Under the pieces are notes generated by a model. That model saw only the letters and a program-made list of their open reading frames with translations, searched no databases and was not told the DNA's origin. Below are positions 24,168 to 33,188 of a stretch of 64,000 nt of DNA, one piece after another; positions within the stretch are counted from its first letter, which is position 1; each line of letters opens with the position of its first letter. Origin of the DNA: Pseudomonas neuropathica (GTDB lineage: Bacteria > Pseudomonadota > Gammaproteobacteria > Pseudomonadales > Pseudomonadaceae). Made by a program: the position numbers and the translations under genes. The DNA lies in NCBI RefSeq assembly GCF_015461835.1, contig NZ_JACOPX010000004.1:186001-250000 (forward strand), read 5' to 3'.

Positions 24168-25781
24168 ATGTTACGAATCACTGAACTCAAGCTGCCAATC
24201 GACCATCCCGAAGAAGACCTGCGCGTCGCTATCGTGCAACGCCTGGGCATCGCCAGCGATGATCTGCTCGATTTCACCTTGTTCAAGCGCAGCTACGACG
24301 CGCGCAAAAAGTCCTCCGAACTGTGCTTCATCTACACCATCGACCTCGAAGTGCGCGACGAGGCCAAAGTGTTGGGCAAGTTCGCCGACGACCGTAACGT
24401 CAACGTGGCGCCGGATGTCAGCTACAAATTCGTCGGCGAAGCGCCAAGCGACCTGAGCCAGCGCCCGATCGTTGTCGGGTTCGGCCCGTGCGGGATCTTC
24501 GCCGGCCTGCTGCTGGCACAGATGGGCTTCAAGCCGATCATTCTCGAACGCGGCACCGAAGTCCGTCAGCGCACCAAGGACACCTGGGGCCTGTGGCGTA
24601 AAAGCGTGCTCAATCCCGAGTCCAACGTGCAGTTCGGTGAAGGCGGCGCGGGGACGTTCTCCGACGGCAAGCTGTACAGCCAGATCAAAGACCCGAAATT
24701 CCTCGGGCGCAAAGTCCTTCACGAATTCGTCAAGGCCGGCGCGCCGGAAGAAATCCTCTACGTCAGCAAACCGCACATCGGTACGTTCCGTCTGACCGGC
24801 ATGGTTGAAAACATGCGTGAACAGATCCGCGAACTGGGCGGCGAAGTGCGTTTCCAGGAGCGCGTCAGCGACGTGCTGATCGAAGACGGCCAACTGGTCG
24901 GCGTGCAACTGGCGAGCGGCGAAACCCTGCATTCAAAACACGTGGTTCTGGCCCTCGGCCACAGTGCCCGCGACACTTTCCGCATGCTCCACAGTCGTGG
25001 CGTGTTCATGGAAGCCAAGCCGTTCTCGGTGGGTTTCCGTATCGAACACCCGCAATCGCTGATCGACCGTGCACGTCTGGGCAAGTACGCCGGCCACCCG
25101 AAACTCGGGGCCGCCGACTACAAGCTGGTGCACCACGCCAAGAACGGCCGTTCGGTCTACAGCTTCTGCATGTGCCCGGGCGGCACCGTGGTCGCGGCGA
25201 CTTCCGAGCCGAACCGCGTGGTCACCAACGGCATGAGCCAGTACTCGCGTAACGAGCGCAACGCCAACTCCGGCATCGTCGTCGGCATCACCCCGGAAGT
25301 CGATTACCCGGGTGGCCCGCTGGCCGGGATCGAGTTGCAGGAACGTCTGGAATCCCATGCGTTCATCCTCGGCGGCAGCGATTACAAGGCACCGGCGCAA
25401 CTGGTTGGCGACTTCATCAACGACATTCCTTCGACCGAGTTGGGCGAAGTCGAGCCGTCGTACAAACCGGGGGTGGCGCTGGGTGACCTGGCCTTGGCAT
25501 TGCCGGATTTTGCCATTGAGGCGATCCGCGAAGCGTTGCCGGCGTTCGAGAAGCAGATTCGCGGTTATTCGTTGCACGATGCAGTGTTGACCGGGATCGA
25601 GACGCGTACTTCGTCACCGCTGCGCATCACTCGTAACGAAACGCTGCAGAGCATGAACGTGAAGGGCTTGTTCCCAGCCGGTGAAGGCGCGGGTTATGCG
25701 GGCGGGATTCTGTCGGCGGGTGTTGACGGGATTCGCATTGCTGAAGCCGTGGCACGCGATATTCTCGGCCTGACTGACTGA
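24168..25781 (+). CDS. FAD-dependent oxidoreductase, COG2509 type
   Basis: This 537-residue cytosolic flavoprotein opens with an 85-residue alpha/beta domain (MLRITELKLPIDHPEEDLRV) that is peculiar to this family. The FAD-binding Rossmann motif VVGFGPCGIFAGLLLA near residue 100 follows. Further family features are NVQFGEGGAGTFSDGKLY, a YSFCMCPGG string containing two cysteines, and the C-terminal GLFPAGEGAGYAGGILSAGV that closes the FAD site. The family is widely annotated as an uncharacterised FAD-dependent dehydrogenase. Physiological substrate is not known. It is monocistronic. Confidence 0.9.
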   Translation: MLRITELKLPIDHPEEDLRVAIVQRLGIASDDLLDFTLFKRSYDARKKSSELCFIYTIDLEVRDEAKVLGKFADDRNVNVAPDVSYKFVGEAPSDLSQRPIVVGFGPCGIFAGLLLAQMGFKPIILERGTEVRQRTKDTWGLWRKSVLNPESNVQFGEGGAGTFSDGKLYSQIKDPKFLGRKVLHEFVKAGAPEEILYVSKPHIGTFRLTGMVENMREQIRELGGEVRFQERVSDVLIEDGQLVGVQLASGETLHSKHVVLALGHSARDTFRMLHSRGVFMEAKPFSVGFRIEHPQSLIDRARLGKYAGHPKLGAADYKLVHHAKNGRSVYSFCMCPGGTVVAATSEPNRVVTNGMSQYSRNERNANSGIVVGITPEVDYPGGPLAGIELQERLESHAFILGGSDYKAPAQLVGDFINDIPSTELGEVEPSYKPGVALGDLALALPDFAIEAIREALPAFEKQIRGYSLHDAVLTGIETRTSSPLRITRNETLQSMNVKGLFPAGEGAGYAGGILSAGVDGIRIAEAVARDILGLTD

Positions 25782-25790
25782 CACTAAACC

Positions 25791-25882
25791 CTGTAGGAGT
25801 GAGCCTGCTCGCGATATCGGTAGTCCATTCAACATCAATGTTGAATGTTATTTCGCCATCGCGAGCAGGCTCACTCCTACAG
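25791..25882. repeat. REP pair (REPIN), GAGTGAGCCTGCTCGCGA family
   Basis: CTGTAGGAGTGAGCCTGCTC and its inverted copy ending CTCACTCCTACAG enclose about 45 bases. The centre itself contains a smaller palindrome, TTCAACATCAATGTTGAA. It lies between convergent genes and may act as a two-way terminator. Confidence 0.9.
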
Positions 25883-25896
25883 TTGATTTCGGTGTG

Positions 25897-26991
25897 TCAG
25901 ATATTGGCGCGCAGTACTGAAGTCGGCAGCGCCTCCCCACGCTCGGCACTCGCCGCCACCGCTTCGATCAACCCACTCAACTCATACCCCTGCGCCTTCA
26001 GCCAATCCTGATTGTAATAGGTGTCGGCATACCGCTCGCCGCCATCGCACAGAATCGCCACGATCGACCCCGACTCCCCCGCCGCTTTCATCTGCTGCGC
26101 CGCCATCAACGCACCGATCAGATTGGTCCCACTGGACCCGCCAACATGCCGTCCCAGACGCTGCGCCAGATAATGCATGGCCGCCAGCGACAAGGCATCC
26201 GGCACTTTGACCATTGCATCGATCACCTTCGGCAGGAACGACGCCTCAACGCGCGGTCGGCCAATGCCTTCAATGCGCGAACCACAATCCAGGCGCAAAC
26301 CGGCGTCGCCCGTCTGGTAGTAATCGAAGAACACCGAACGCTCGGCATCGGCGCACAACACGCGGGTGCAATGCTGGCGATAGCGCACGTAACGACCCAG
26401 AGTCGCGGTGGTGCCGCCGGTGCCGGGGCTGGAAATCAGCCAGCTCGGTTCCGGGTGCTTCTCGTAACGCATCTGCTGGAAGATCGATTCGGCAATGTTG
26501 TTATTCGCGCGCCAGTCAGTGGCACGTTCGGCGTAGGTGAACTGGTCGATGAAGTGGCCGCCATGCTCACGGGCCAGGCGCTCGGATTCGGCGTAGATCT
26601 GCGTCGGATCTTTCACCAGATGGCTCTGGCCACCGTAGAAAGCGATCTGCGCAATCTTCTCTTTGGAGGTGGTCGCCGGCATCACTGCGATGAATGGCAA
26701 TCCGAGCATCCGCGCGAAATACGCTTCGGAAATCGCCGTCGAACCGCTGGACGCCTCGATCACCGGCGCGCCAGGTTTCAGCCAGCCGTTACACAATGCA
26801 TAGAGAAACAGCGAACGAGCCAGCCGATGCTTGAGGCTGCCGGTCGGATGGCTCGACTCATCCTTGAAGTACAACTCGATGCCCGCAAAACCCGGCAGCG
26901 GCAAAGGGATTAGGTGGGTGTCGGCGCTGCGCTGAAAATCCGCCTCGATGATGCGGATGGCTTCGCGGGCCCACTGTCGGTTGTCGCTCAT
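25897..26991 (-). CDS. PLP-dependent cysteine synthase/desulfhydrase family (Cds1-like)
   Basis: This 364-residue fold type II PLP enzyme has the cofactor lysine in [14 protein letters not shown] (Lys54), the substrate loop [18 protein letters not shown] near 78, the phosphate-binding [10 protein letters not shown] near 190 and a C-terminal [20 protein letters not shown]. It is longer than O-acetylserine sulfhydrylases and has the ERYADTYYN end that marks the Cds1-type L-cysteine desulfhydrases known from mycobacteria. It may therefore release H2S, pyruvate and ammonia from cysteine. Activity is inferred. It is monocistronic. Confidence 0.85.
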   Translation of the reverse strand: MSDNRQWAREAIRIIEADFQRSADTHLIPLPLPGFAGIELYFKDESSHPTGSLKHRLARSLFLYALCNGWLKPGAPVIEASSGSTAISEAYFARMLGLPFIAVMPATTSKEKIAQIAFYGGQSHLVKDPTQIYAESERLAREHGGHFIDQFTYAERATDWRANNNIAESIFQQMRYEKHPEPSWLISSPGTGGTTATLGRYVRYRQHCTRVLCADAERSVFFDYYQTGDAGLRLDCGSRIEGIGRPRVEASFLPKVIDAMVKVPDALSLAAMHYLAQRLGRHVGGSSGTNLIGALMAAQQMKAAGESGSIVAILCDGGERYADTYYNQDWLKAQGYELSGLIEAVAASAERGEALPTSVLRANI

Positions 26992-27241
26992 GGTGATGGT
27001 TCTCGTTGAATCGGCAGGAGATGAAGCTGTTCGAAAGGCTCACTCATCAGCTTAGGAAAATTCCGATAGCGCGCACAGATACAGCTGAGTCTCAATATGT
27101 CAGGCAACTGCTAGGCTCAGCGTGGCTTGAGCCAGACACCTTGTAACGACATATAACAAAAAAGAATATAACTTTTGTTTTAACAACTAACAGTACGGGT
27201 TAGGGTGTCCCACCTTTTGACTTTATCGATGGAGAGCGACC

Positions 27242-28426
27242 TTGCCTCTGCGTAGCACTTTCACGCGTTTCTTTCAGTTGGAAGCTGCCAGCGGTCTGTT
27301 ATTGATCGCCGCGGCCATCCTGGCCCTGATTATCAACAACTCGCCGCTGTCGTGGCTGTACACCGGCCTGCTCGACACCCCGGTGGTGGCGCAGATCGGT
27401 GCATTGAAAATCGCTAAACCCCTGCTGCTGTGGATCAACGACGGTCTGATGGCGATGTTCTTCCTGCTCATCGGCCTGGAAGTGAAGCGCGAAGTCCTCG
27501 ACGGTCAGCTGTCGAAACCGTCGCAGATCGTCCTGCCCGGTGCAGCCGCGATCGGCGGCATGCTGGTGCCGGCGCTGATTTACTGGTTCCTCAACCGTGA
27601 CAATCCGGCAGCCCTCGACGGCTGGGCAATCCCGACCGCGACCGACATCGCCTTCGCCCTCGGCGTGCTGGCCCTGCTCGGCAAACGCGTACCGGTGTCG
27701 CTGAAACTGTTCCTGATGACCCTGGCGATCATCGATGACCTCGGTGCCATCGTGATCATCGCGATCTTCTACTCCGGCGAACTCTCGACCCTGTCGTTGG
27801 GCCTCGCGGCAGCGTGCATTGCAGCGCTGGTGGCAATGAACCGGCTCGGTGTGGTCAAACTTGGGCCGTACATGATCATCGGTTTGATCCTGTGGGTCTG
27901 CGTACTGAAGAGTGGTGTCCACGCAACGCTGGCTGGCGTAACCCTGGCCTTCTGCATTCCATTGCGCACGAAAAACGCCGAGCCGTCGCCGTTGCTGACC
28001 CTCGAACATGCGCTGCACCCATGGGTGGCCTACGGCATCCTGCCGCTGTTCGCCTTCGCCAACGCTGGCCTGTCGCTGAGCGGCGTCACCGTGGAAAGCT
28101 TCACCCATCATGTGCCGATGGGCATTGCGGTTGGCCTGCTGCTGGGCAAGACCGTCGGTGTATTCGGCCTGACCTGGCTGGCCGTGAAGATCGGCATCGC
28201 CACCCTGCCCCAAGGCGCCAACTGGGGCCAGGTCATGGGCGTAGCAATCCTCTGCGGAATCGGCTTCACCATGAGCCTGTTCGTCGGTTCGCTGGCCTTT
28301 GAACCGGGCGTGAGTGATTACGCTGGCATGGACCGGATGGGGATTTTGACCGGGTCGATTCTGGCGGCGTTGATTGGTTATGCGGTGACGGCGGCGGCGA
28401 GTCGCAAGAATTCCCAAGCGATATAA
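27242..28426 (+). CDS. nhaA: Na+/H+ antiporter NhaA
   Basis: This 394-residue inner-membrane antiporter has about 12 helices and exports sodium in exchange for protons. Family hallmarks are [20 protein letters not shown] at the start, [17 protein letters not shown] near 77, [20 protein letters not shown] near 130 and the Na+-site aspartates in [16 protein letters not shown] near 160. The start is a TTG preceded by GGAGAG; no ATG lies in a better place. The upstream 250 bp are AT-rich (CATATAACAAAAAAGAATAT) and presumably hold the promoter, but no NhaR-type operator was recognised. Confidence 0.95.
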   Translation: MPLRSTFTRFFQLEAASGLLLIAAAILALIINNSPLSWLYTGLLDTPVVAQIGALKIAKPLLLWINDGLMAMFFLLIGLEVKREVLDGQLSKPSQIVLPGAAAIGGMLVPALIYWFLNRDNPAALDGWAIPTATDIAFALGVLALLGKRVPVSLKLFLMTLAIIDDLGAIVIIAIFYSGELSTLSLGLAAACIAALVAMNRLGVVKLGPYMIIGLILWVCVLKSGVHATLAGVTLAFCIPLRTKNAEPSPLLTLEHALHPWVAYGILPLFAFANAGLSLSGVTVESFTHHVPMGIAVGLLLGKTVGVFGLTWLAVKIGIATLPQGANWGQVMGVAILCGIGFTMSLFVGSLAFEPGVSDYAGMDRMGILTGSILAALIGYAVTAAASRKNSQAI

Positions 28427-28430
28427 CCTC

Positions 28431-28460
28431 TGTGGCGAGGGAGCAAGTTCCCTCGCCACA
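28431..28460. repeat. REP element, GTGGCGAGGGAGC family
   Basis: TGTGGCGAGGGAGCAAGTTC pairs with its own right half, CCCTCGCCACA, giving a perfect 12-bp stem. It is the only copy of this third REP family in the window and follows nhaA closely. Confidence 0.8.
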
Positions 28461-28597
28461 AGTTTCCTGCGTTCCTGTTACACAGCGAACAATCCCACGT
28501 CTTTAGCGACGCGTCCTACAGCCTCCATTTTCCTGCTTCGTTAACGTTGCGCAGCCCTTTGCGAAGGGCTGTCGATGGATGAACGAAAGGACGATCA

Positions 28598-29822
28598 GTG
28601 GCTGGCAACAAGGACATTCCCCGGGTTCAAAACCCACCGCAAGGCGACGGGCATCACGTCACCTACCGCTACATGACGGCCACTGAACTGGCCGAGCGCG
28701 ATGCCAGACAAAACGCTTACGACGCCATGCTGGCGCGGCAGGAGGCGTTCGAGCGCAGTCGTGAGGTGGCGGTCAAAAAAGCCGATCCCGTGCGCGCTGG
28801 CTGCGTATTCGCCAAGTCCTGCAAATTGCCGGATGCGATTATCGATTACTCCAATCCTGCGGGGATGGTGCCAACTGACAGCCTGAAGGATTACGGCAAT
28901 CTGATTCTGCTGGGCGCGCGTGAGGCCGATGAAAGCGGCGCAGTTCCGCTCAAGAAAATCGGCGCAACCGCTATTCCGGCCGGATTTGGCAGTCTGGCTC
29001 TGGCGGGATCGGTGTTTGAAGCACTGCCCGCTGCTGTATCCGGTGCGGCTGTTGCACCTTTGGTTGGTTTGGTTGCGCTGTTCATCCCATCGAGCCTTGG
29101 TGACAGCGCGCTCTATACCGACGATCAACTGCGTGGACTTGAACAGGCGCGAACGCGTGTTCGGTTGAGGGTCGAACAGCAGGCCGACGGCAGCCTGAAG
29201 GGCTACGGCTTCTACACCGGCAAGAATCGCGATTGGGAAATGGTTGATGTCGTGCAGTTCAAGTTGCGTGACAGCCAGTTCATTGCTGACTTGGGCGAAG
29301 GCGTAGAACTGATCTGGACGCCTGCTGTGGATGGTTCGGACATCCTTGGTATTCCGGCGTTGGAGGCTGCACCGCAGGCACCGCACATCTGGGTTTATCC
29401 GCCGACGAAAGCGGCGGATGGGATTCTGGTTAATCCCATTTATCCGCCGGAGTACCGGGATTTTATTCTGGTTTTTCCGGTGGGGTCGGGGGGTAAAACC
29501 GTTATACGTTGTACTGAACACGATACGCAAAGGCCTGGCACCTGCGGGTCATAGCTACCATCAACCGCCGAGTACAGAACAAATCACCGCATTTCCAGAT
29601 TTGAAAAAAGGTAAAGACAAGAATCCGGTCCAGGGCGGAGGTGGACTTCGTAAGCGCTGGACAGATGCCAAAGGAAAGAGAATTTACGAATGGGATTCAA
29701 GGCATGGAGAGTTAGAAATATACCGAAGAGATGGAACGCACCTGGGAGCCTTCGATCCCTATACAGGTGAGCAACGCGAAGGGCCTATAAAAGAAAGAAG
29801 TATCAAAAAAAGATATCTGTGA
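28598..29822 (+). pseudogene. S-type pyocin with E3-type 16S rRNase domain, frame broken by one base
   Basis: Reading from a GTG at 28598 (AAAGGA upstream) gives a disordered/helical N-terminus and a pyocin-S domain (YGFYTGKNRDWEMVDVVQFK; VNPIYPPEYRDFILVFP). The frame then stops at 29554. Removing one G from the G6 run at 29488-29493 restores the family sequence VKPLYVVLN and runs on into a nuclease domain ending at 29822: RKRWTDAKGKRIYEWDSRHG, then ELE and DPYTGEQREGP. That domain is the colicin E3/cloacin DF13 rRNase, with its catalytic Asp-His-Glu set (WDSRHGELE) intact. The restored protein has 407 residues. Base composition turns AT-richer in the nuclease part. It may be a null allele, a slippage switch or a sequencing error. 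Confidence 0.85.
29488..29493 (+). other. G6 homopolymer at the frameshift point
   Basis: TCGGGGGGTAAAACC carries six G where five would keep the pyocin-S domain in frame with the rRNase domain. Confidence 0.85.
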
Positions 29823-29829
29823 GGAAGAG

Positions 29830-30078
29830 ATGGGACTGAAACTGAGAATGGAATGGTACGACACAGCAACCCTGGAATTCCAAGGCGAAGAATCGTCAAA
29901 AGATTTGGGGGATGATGAATCAGTATTGAATGCCTTAGGCATTCCAGTGGAGGGCAACATCAATAATGGCAGCTTCAACGTTGTAGAAAAGTGGGTTGCT
30001 ACTATTCAGCCGCACTTTCAACATCAAATCACCGTGGGTACCAACGACTATCAAATTTCGTTTGACTACAGTGAATAG
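29830..30078 (+). CDS. Cloacin/colicin E3-type immunity protein
   Basis: This 82-residue acidic cytosolic protein binds and neutralises the E3-type nuclease. It opens MGLKLRMEWYDTATLEFQGE and contains SSKDLGDDESVLNALGIPVE and NNGSFNVVEKWVATIQPHFQ. It is clearly homologous to the ImmE3/cloacin immunity family over its whole length, including its ending in FDY. GAGGAAGAG precedes the start, 7 bp after the toxin stop. The pairing of this immunity type with an E3-type nuclease confirms both calls. It is intact although the toxin frame is broken. Confidence 0.95.
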   Translation: MGLKLRMEWYDTATLEFQGEESSKDLGDDESVLNALGIPVEGNINNGSFNVVEKWVATIQPHFQHQITVGTNDYQISFDYSE

Positions 30079-30101
30079 CGAAAACAGGCTAATTGATAGT
30101 A

Positions 30102-30353
30102 ATGCGCTACCTTTCGATCATGGGATTTTTCCCTGATGAAGTTCAGGACAACTCCTTGCAATTCGAGCGGTACATCACCGGTATCGAGATGAATGAGAAA
30201 GTCGCACAACTCATAGAGCCCAAGCTGGTGAGTGAACTGGAGCCCGGCGAGTTATCATTGAGCACGGATCAAGTAGCTGCGCTGGAATCTCTTCTCAAGG
30301 AGAGCTTCCCGAGAGGCTTGGAATACTTCATGGGAACCTGTTTCGACTACTGA
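30102..30353 (+). CDS. Small acidic protein after the immunity gene, possibly a second immunity factor
   Basis: This 83-residue protein opens MRYLSIMGFFPDEVQDNSLQ and ends PRGLEYFMGTCFDY. It is acidic, without signal peptide or membrane helix. A TTG nine bases upstream could also serve as start, and neither has a strong binding site. Size, acidity and position right after a bacteriocin immunity gene suggest an accessory or orphan immunity protein (DUF7683-like from memory). A terminator follows 25 bp later, so toxin, immunity and this gene likely share one transcript. Confidence 0.6.
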   Translation: MRYLSIMGFFPDEVQDNSLQFERYITGIEMNEKVAQLIEPKLVSELEPGELSLSTDQVAALESLLKESFPRGLEYFMGTCFDY

Positions 30354-30377
30354 CTCAACAGCTGAAAACAATAAAGA

Positions 30378-30409
30378 AAAACCCCGACCAGTCACCTGAT
30401 CGGGGTTTT
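30378..30409. terminator. Bidirectional terminator
   Basis: A 10-bp perfect stem AAAACCCCGA/TCGGGGTTTT encloses a 12-base loop. It lies between convergent genes and has A and T tracts on both sides, so it can serve both. Confidence 0.85.
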
Positions 30410-30427
30410 CTTTACCCTGAACTCCGC

Positions 30428-30892
30428 TTAGTGCGAGACGCGGCTGGTCCCGCCAACGGTGGAGATGCGCACGCGCTCGCCAACACGGAACACTTCGTTC
30501 TCCTGCACCTGCTGCACATAGGCACGCATGCTGCCATCGTCTTCACGCACGGTGATTTCCACACCTTGGGTACGGGTCAGACCTTCTTCAGTCGCCGAAC
30601 CGATCAGACCGCCCGCCACCGCACCGATAACCGCAGCAACGATGCTGCCCTTGCCGCCGCCGATGGCGCTGCCGCCGACGCCGCCGACCACCGCGCCTGC
30701 AGCGCCGCCGATCGGGGTCTTGGTGCCTTCGATTTTCACCGGGCGCAGGGATTCGATGGTGCCCATGCGAATCGTCTGCACACGACGCGCTTCGTCACGG
30801 GAGTAGGAGTCACCGGTCAGGCTCGATTGGCAGCCGGTAAGCAACATCGCCATCGTGGAAAAGGAAGCAACCAGCAGAACAGACTTACGCAT
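30428..30892 (-). CDS. Glycine-zipper outer-membrane lipoprotein, SlyB/Pcp-like
   Basis: This 154-residue lipoprotein has a signal peptide ending in the lipobox MLLTGC (Cys21). A glycine-zipper helix region spans about residues 61-100 (GGAAGAVVGGVGGSAIGGGK, then GSIVAAVIGAVAGGLIGSAT). The C-terminal domain VEITVREDDGSMRAYVQQVQ is typical of the SlyB/Pcp (17 kDa antigen) family. The start is set by GGAG 11 bases upstream of ATG 30892. SlyB-like proteins buffer outer-membrane stress; the exact role here is not known. The bidirectional terminator serves it. Confidence 0.88.
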   Translation of the reverse strand: MRKSVLLVASFSTMAMLLTGCQSSLTGDSYSRDEARRVQTIRMGTIESLRPVKIEGTKTPIGGAAGAVVGGVGGSAIGGGKGSIVAAVIGAVAGGLIGSATEEGLTRTQGVEITVREDDGSMRAYVQQVQENEVFRVGERVRISTVGGTSRVSH

Positions 30893-31060
30893 AGCATCAA
30901 CTCCAAAGGAACATATATTCATTAAACTCCGTGGCTTGACGCCTGTCACGACGCCGCCCGGATAAATTGGCTTTCATTCAGGCGCGGTACAGACGCCTGC
31001 AAGGTTTCCCAACAGTAGCGCCAAATTACCGATTCTGCGCCACGGACACCAAGGATTTTC

Positions 31061-31297
31061 ATGGATTACTTCATCATCGTCGTCACCACGGCCGCCGGTC
31101 TGTACTTCCATTGGTGGTTGTACGTGCGGATCAAACGCTGGATGGATCGCGACCTGGCGTTGTCGCTGGCGGGCAAGGATGAAGGCAAACGCGCCTTCAT
31201 GCTCGAACAGTTAGCGAATGCTCAGATGCAGAAGATCAAGCGCCGGGATCTGCCGAAGTGGCTGGAGGCCGCTGCGGCAGGCTATCCCGCTCGGTAG
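31061..31297 (+). CDS. Small membrane-anchored hypothetical protein, 78 aa
   Basis: One N-terminal membrane helix (MDYFIIVVTTAAGLYFHWWL) is followed by a basic, helical cytoplasmic tail (RIKRWMDRDLALSLAGKDEG). AAGGAT lies upstream of the start. Conserved-looking composition and good codon usage support a real gene; the function is unknown. It ends 6 bp before the stop of the convergent pdxH. Confidence 0.7.
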   Translation: MDYFIIVVTTAAGLYFHWWLYVRIKRWMDRDLALSLAGKDEGKRAFMLEQLANAQMQKIKRRDLPKWLEAAAAGYPAR

Positions 31298-31302
31298 ACT
31301 GC

Positions 31303-31950
31303 TCAGGGTGCCAGACGTTCAAGAATCCAGTCGGCGCCCTGCGCACGGTAGTTGAGGCGATCGTGCAGACGGCTCGGACGGCCCTGCCAGAATTCGATGC
31401 GCTCAGGCAGCAAGCGGTAACCACCCCAGTGTTGCGGGCAGTCGGGCTGAGTATCGGAGAAACGCTGCTCGGTGGCCTTGAGCAAATCTTCCAGTTCACC
31501 GCGCCCGTTGATCACCCGGCTCTGCGGTGATGCCCAGGCACCGAGACGGCTGCCCAGCGGACGCACCTGATAATACGCATCCGACTCCGCGGGCGTGACC
31601 TTGACCACCCGCCCTTCGATGCGCACCTGACGCTCCAGGGTCGGCCAGAAGAAGGTCATGGCGGCGAACGGGTTAGCCGCCAGGTGCTGGCCCTTGGCGC
31701 TGTCGTAATTGGTGAAGAAGGTGAAGCCCTGCTCGTCCAGGCCCTTGAGCAGCAGAATGCGACAGTGCGGTCGCCCATCCTGGTCGACCGTGGCCAGGGT
31801 CATGGCGTTGGCTTCCACCGGCGCCTGTTCGGTTTTCACCGCGTCGGCGAACCACTGGTGGAACAACGCAAACGGCTCGGCCGGGGCTTGCGCCTCGGTC
31901 AGACCATCCCGGGTGTAATCACGACGCATATCTGCCAGAGCCTGGGTCAT
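31303..31950 (-). CDS. pdxH: Pyridoxamine 5'-phosphate oxidase
   Basis: This 215-residue FMN enzyme oxidises pyridoxine or pyridoxamine 5'-phosphate to pyridoxal 5'-phosphate, the last step of vitamin B6 synthesis and salvage. Seen in the sequence are [20 protein letters not shown] at the start, the FMN-binding [20 protein letters not shown] near 70, and the C-terminal signature with [16 protein letters not shown] near 190. Length equals the family norm. It is followed upstream by the OmpA-family gene in the same direction with a 24-bp gap, so co-transcription is possible. Confidence 0.96.
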   Translation of the reverse strand: MTQALADMRRDYTRDGLTEAQAPAEPFALFHQWFADAVKTEQAPVEANAMTLATVDQDGRPHCRILLLKGLDEQGFTFFTNYDSAKGQHLAANPFAAMTFFWPTLERQVRIEGRVVKVTPAESDAYYQVRPLGSRLGAWASPQSRVINGRGELEDLLKATEQRFSDTQPDCPQHWGGYRLLPERIEFWQGRPSRLHDRLNYRAQGADWILERLAP

Positions 31951-31974
31951 GGCGCATTCCTTTTCGTTAGCGGA

Positions 31975-33075
31975 TCACTTCTTGGTGGCATCGGTCGCGG
32001 CGACTTTCTTGTCGGTCGCGGCGGCTTTGGCTGGCGCAGTCTTTTTCGCTGGGGCTTTGGCTGGGGCTTTTTTGGCCGGTGCCTTGGCAGCCGCTTTTTT
32101 CACCGGAGCCTTCTTGGTTGCCGGAACAGCCGCTTTTTTCGCGGCAGGGGCCGGGGTGACCGGCTTGGCGGCAGGCTTGACGTCTTGCGCTGCGACCATG
32201 GTCACTGGCTTCGGCGCCGGCATGTTGTACTTGCTCAGCAGGGCAACCATGGTGTTCTGCGGGGTCACCAGCAGTTCGACACGACGGTTCAGGGCACGAC
32301 CTTCAACACTGTCGTTGGCGGCACGTGGCGCTTCCGAACCCATGCCGCGCAGCATCAGGCGATCACGCTGCAGGCCGCTGAGGCGGAAGATCGCGGCAAC
32401 GGCCTGGGCACGTTCCTGGCTCAGCTTGATGTTGGCTGGGGCGGCACCCGTGGTATCGCTGTGACCTAGTACCAGCACGGCGGTTTTCGGGTCGGCTTCG
32501 AGGATTTTCGCCACGCGGGTGAACGGGCCGAGGGTGACCGGCAGCAACATGGCTGGACGATCCGGGTTGAACGAGCCTTCCACCGGCGCGGTCACGACCA
32601 GCACGTTTTCACGGCGTTCGAGTTGCAGATTGCTGTCCTTGACTGCTTCACGCAGGCGCGGCTCGTAGTCGTCGAGCCAGGCTTGGGTCACTTTCGGATC
32701 CGGCATCGGCACGGCTTTGGTGGTGGGTTGATCCTTGCCGCCGAACGGCCACCACCATTTGCCACCTGCATCGGCTTCAGCTTTGGCCACGGTGACCGGT
32801 TTTTTTGCTTCGGGGGCGACTTCAGCCTTCATGTCGGCCTTGGCCGCTTCGTCATCGGAACCGAACGGCCAGTACCATGGGCTGCTGCTTTCAGATTTGG
32901 CAACCGGTGCGGTAGCAGCCGGTTTCAAAGGCGCCGGCGCGGGTTCTTTGGCCGCCACCTTGTCGGAAGAACCGAACGGCCACCAACTGCCGCCGTCCGC
33001 ATCGTTTTTCGGGGTCTGTGCACAACCGGTGATCGCTACACACAGGGCCAGGGCGAGGGTCTTTTTAGATGACAT
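31975..33075 (-). CDS. OmpA-family lipoprotein with WPFG repeats and Lys/Ala-rich tail
   Basis: This 366-residue envelope protein has a lipobox CVAITGC. Residues about 25-125 carry three WxWPFG-type repeats (SWWPFGSSD, WYWPFGSDD, KWWWPFGGKD) joined by Ala/Pro/Lys linkers. The OmpA C-terminal peptidoglycan-binding domain follows (LVLGHSDTTGAAPANIKLSQ; ALNRRVELLVT) at about 190-275. The last 75 residues are almost only Lys, Ala, Pro and Thr, like histone H1 or AlgP. The domain should anchor the protein to peptidoglycan. The tail's role is unknown; it could bind polyanions in the periplasm. Confidence 0.85.
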   Translation of the reverse strand: MSSKKTLALALCVAITGCAQTPKNDADGGSWWPFGSSDKVAAKEPAPAPLKPAATAPVAKSESSSPWYWPFGSDDEAAKADMKAEVAPEAKKPVTVAKAEADAGGKWWWPFGGKDQPTTKAVPMPDPKVTQAWLDDYEPRLREAVKDSNLQLERRENVLVVTAPVEGSFNPDRPAMLLPVTLGPFTRVAKILEADPKTAVLVLGHSDTTGAAPANIKLSQERAQAVAAIFRLSGLQRDRLMLRGMGSEAPRAANDSVEGRALNRRVELLVTPQNTMVALLSKYNMPAPKPVTMVAAQDVKPAAKPVTPAPAAKKAAVPATKKAPVKKAAAKAPAKKAPAKAPAKKTAPAKAAATDKKVAATDATKK

Positions 33076-33188
33076 TGAAAATCCACAAAATGAAGTAATG
33101 AAAAATCAGAGCACTTTCGCCCGGATAAACAGTCGCTTTGAAACGAAAAAACGTTCGAGGTTCCGGCCCTGGAATCCCGAATGGAACT

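Noticed and set aside
29331..29822. The nuclease part of the bacteriocin as an independent gene
   Set aside because: No start codon with a binding site precedes it and its first 50 residues are an out-of-frame reading of the pyocin-S domain. It is the second half of one frameshifted gene.
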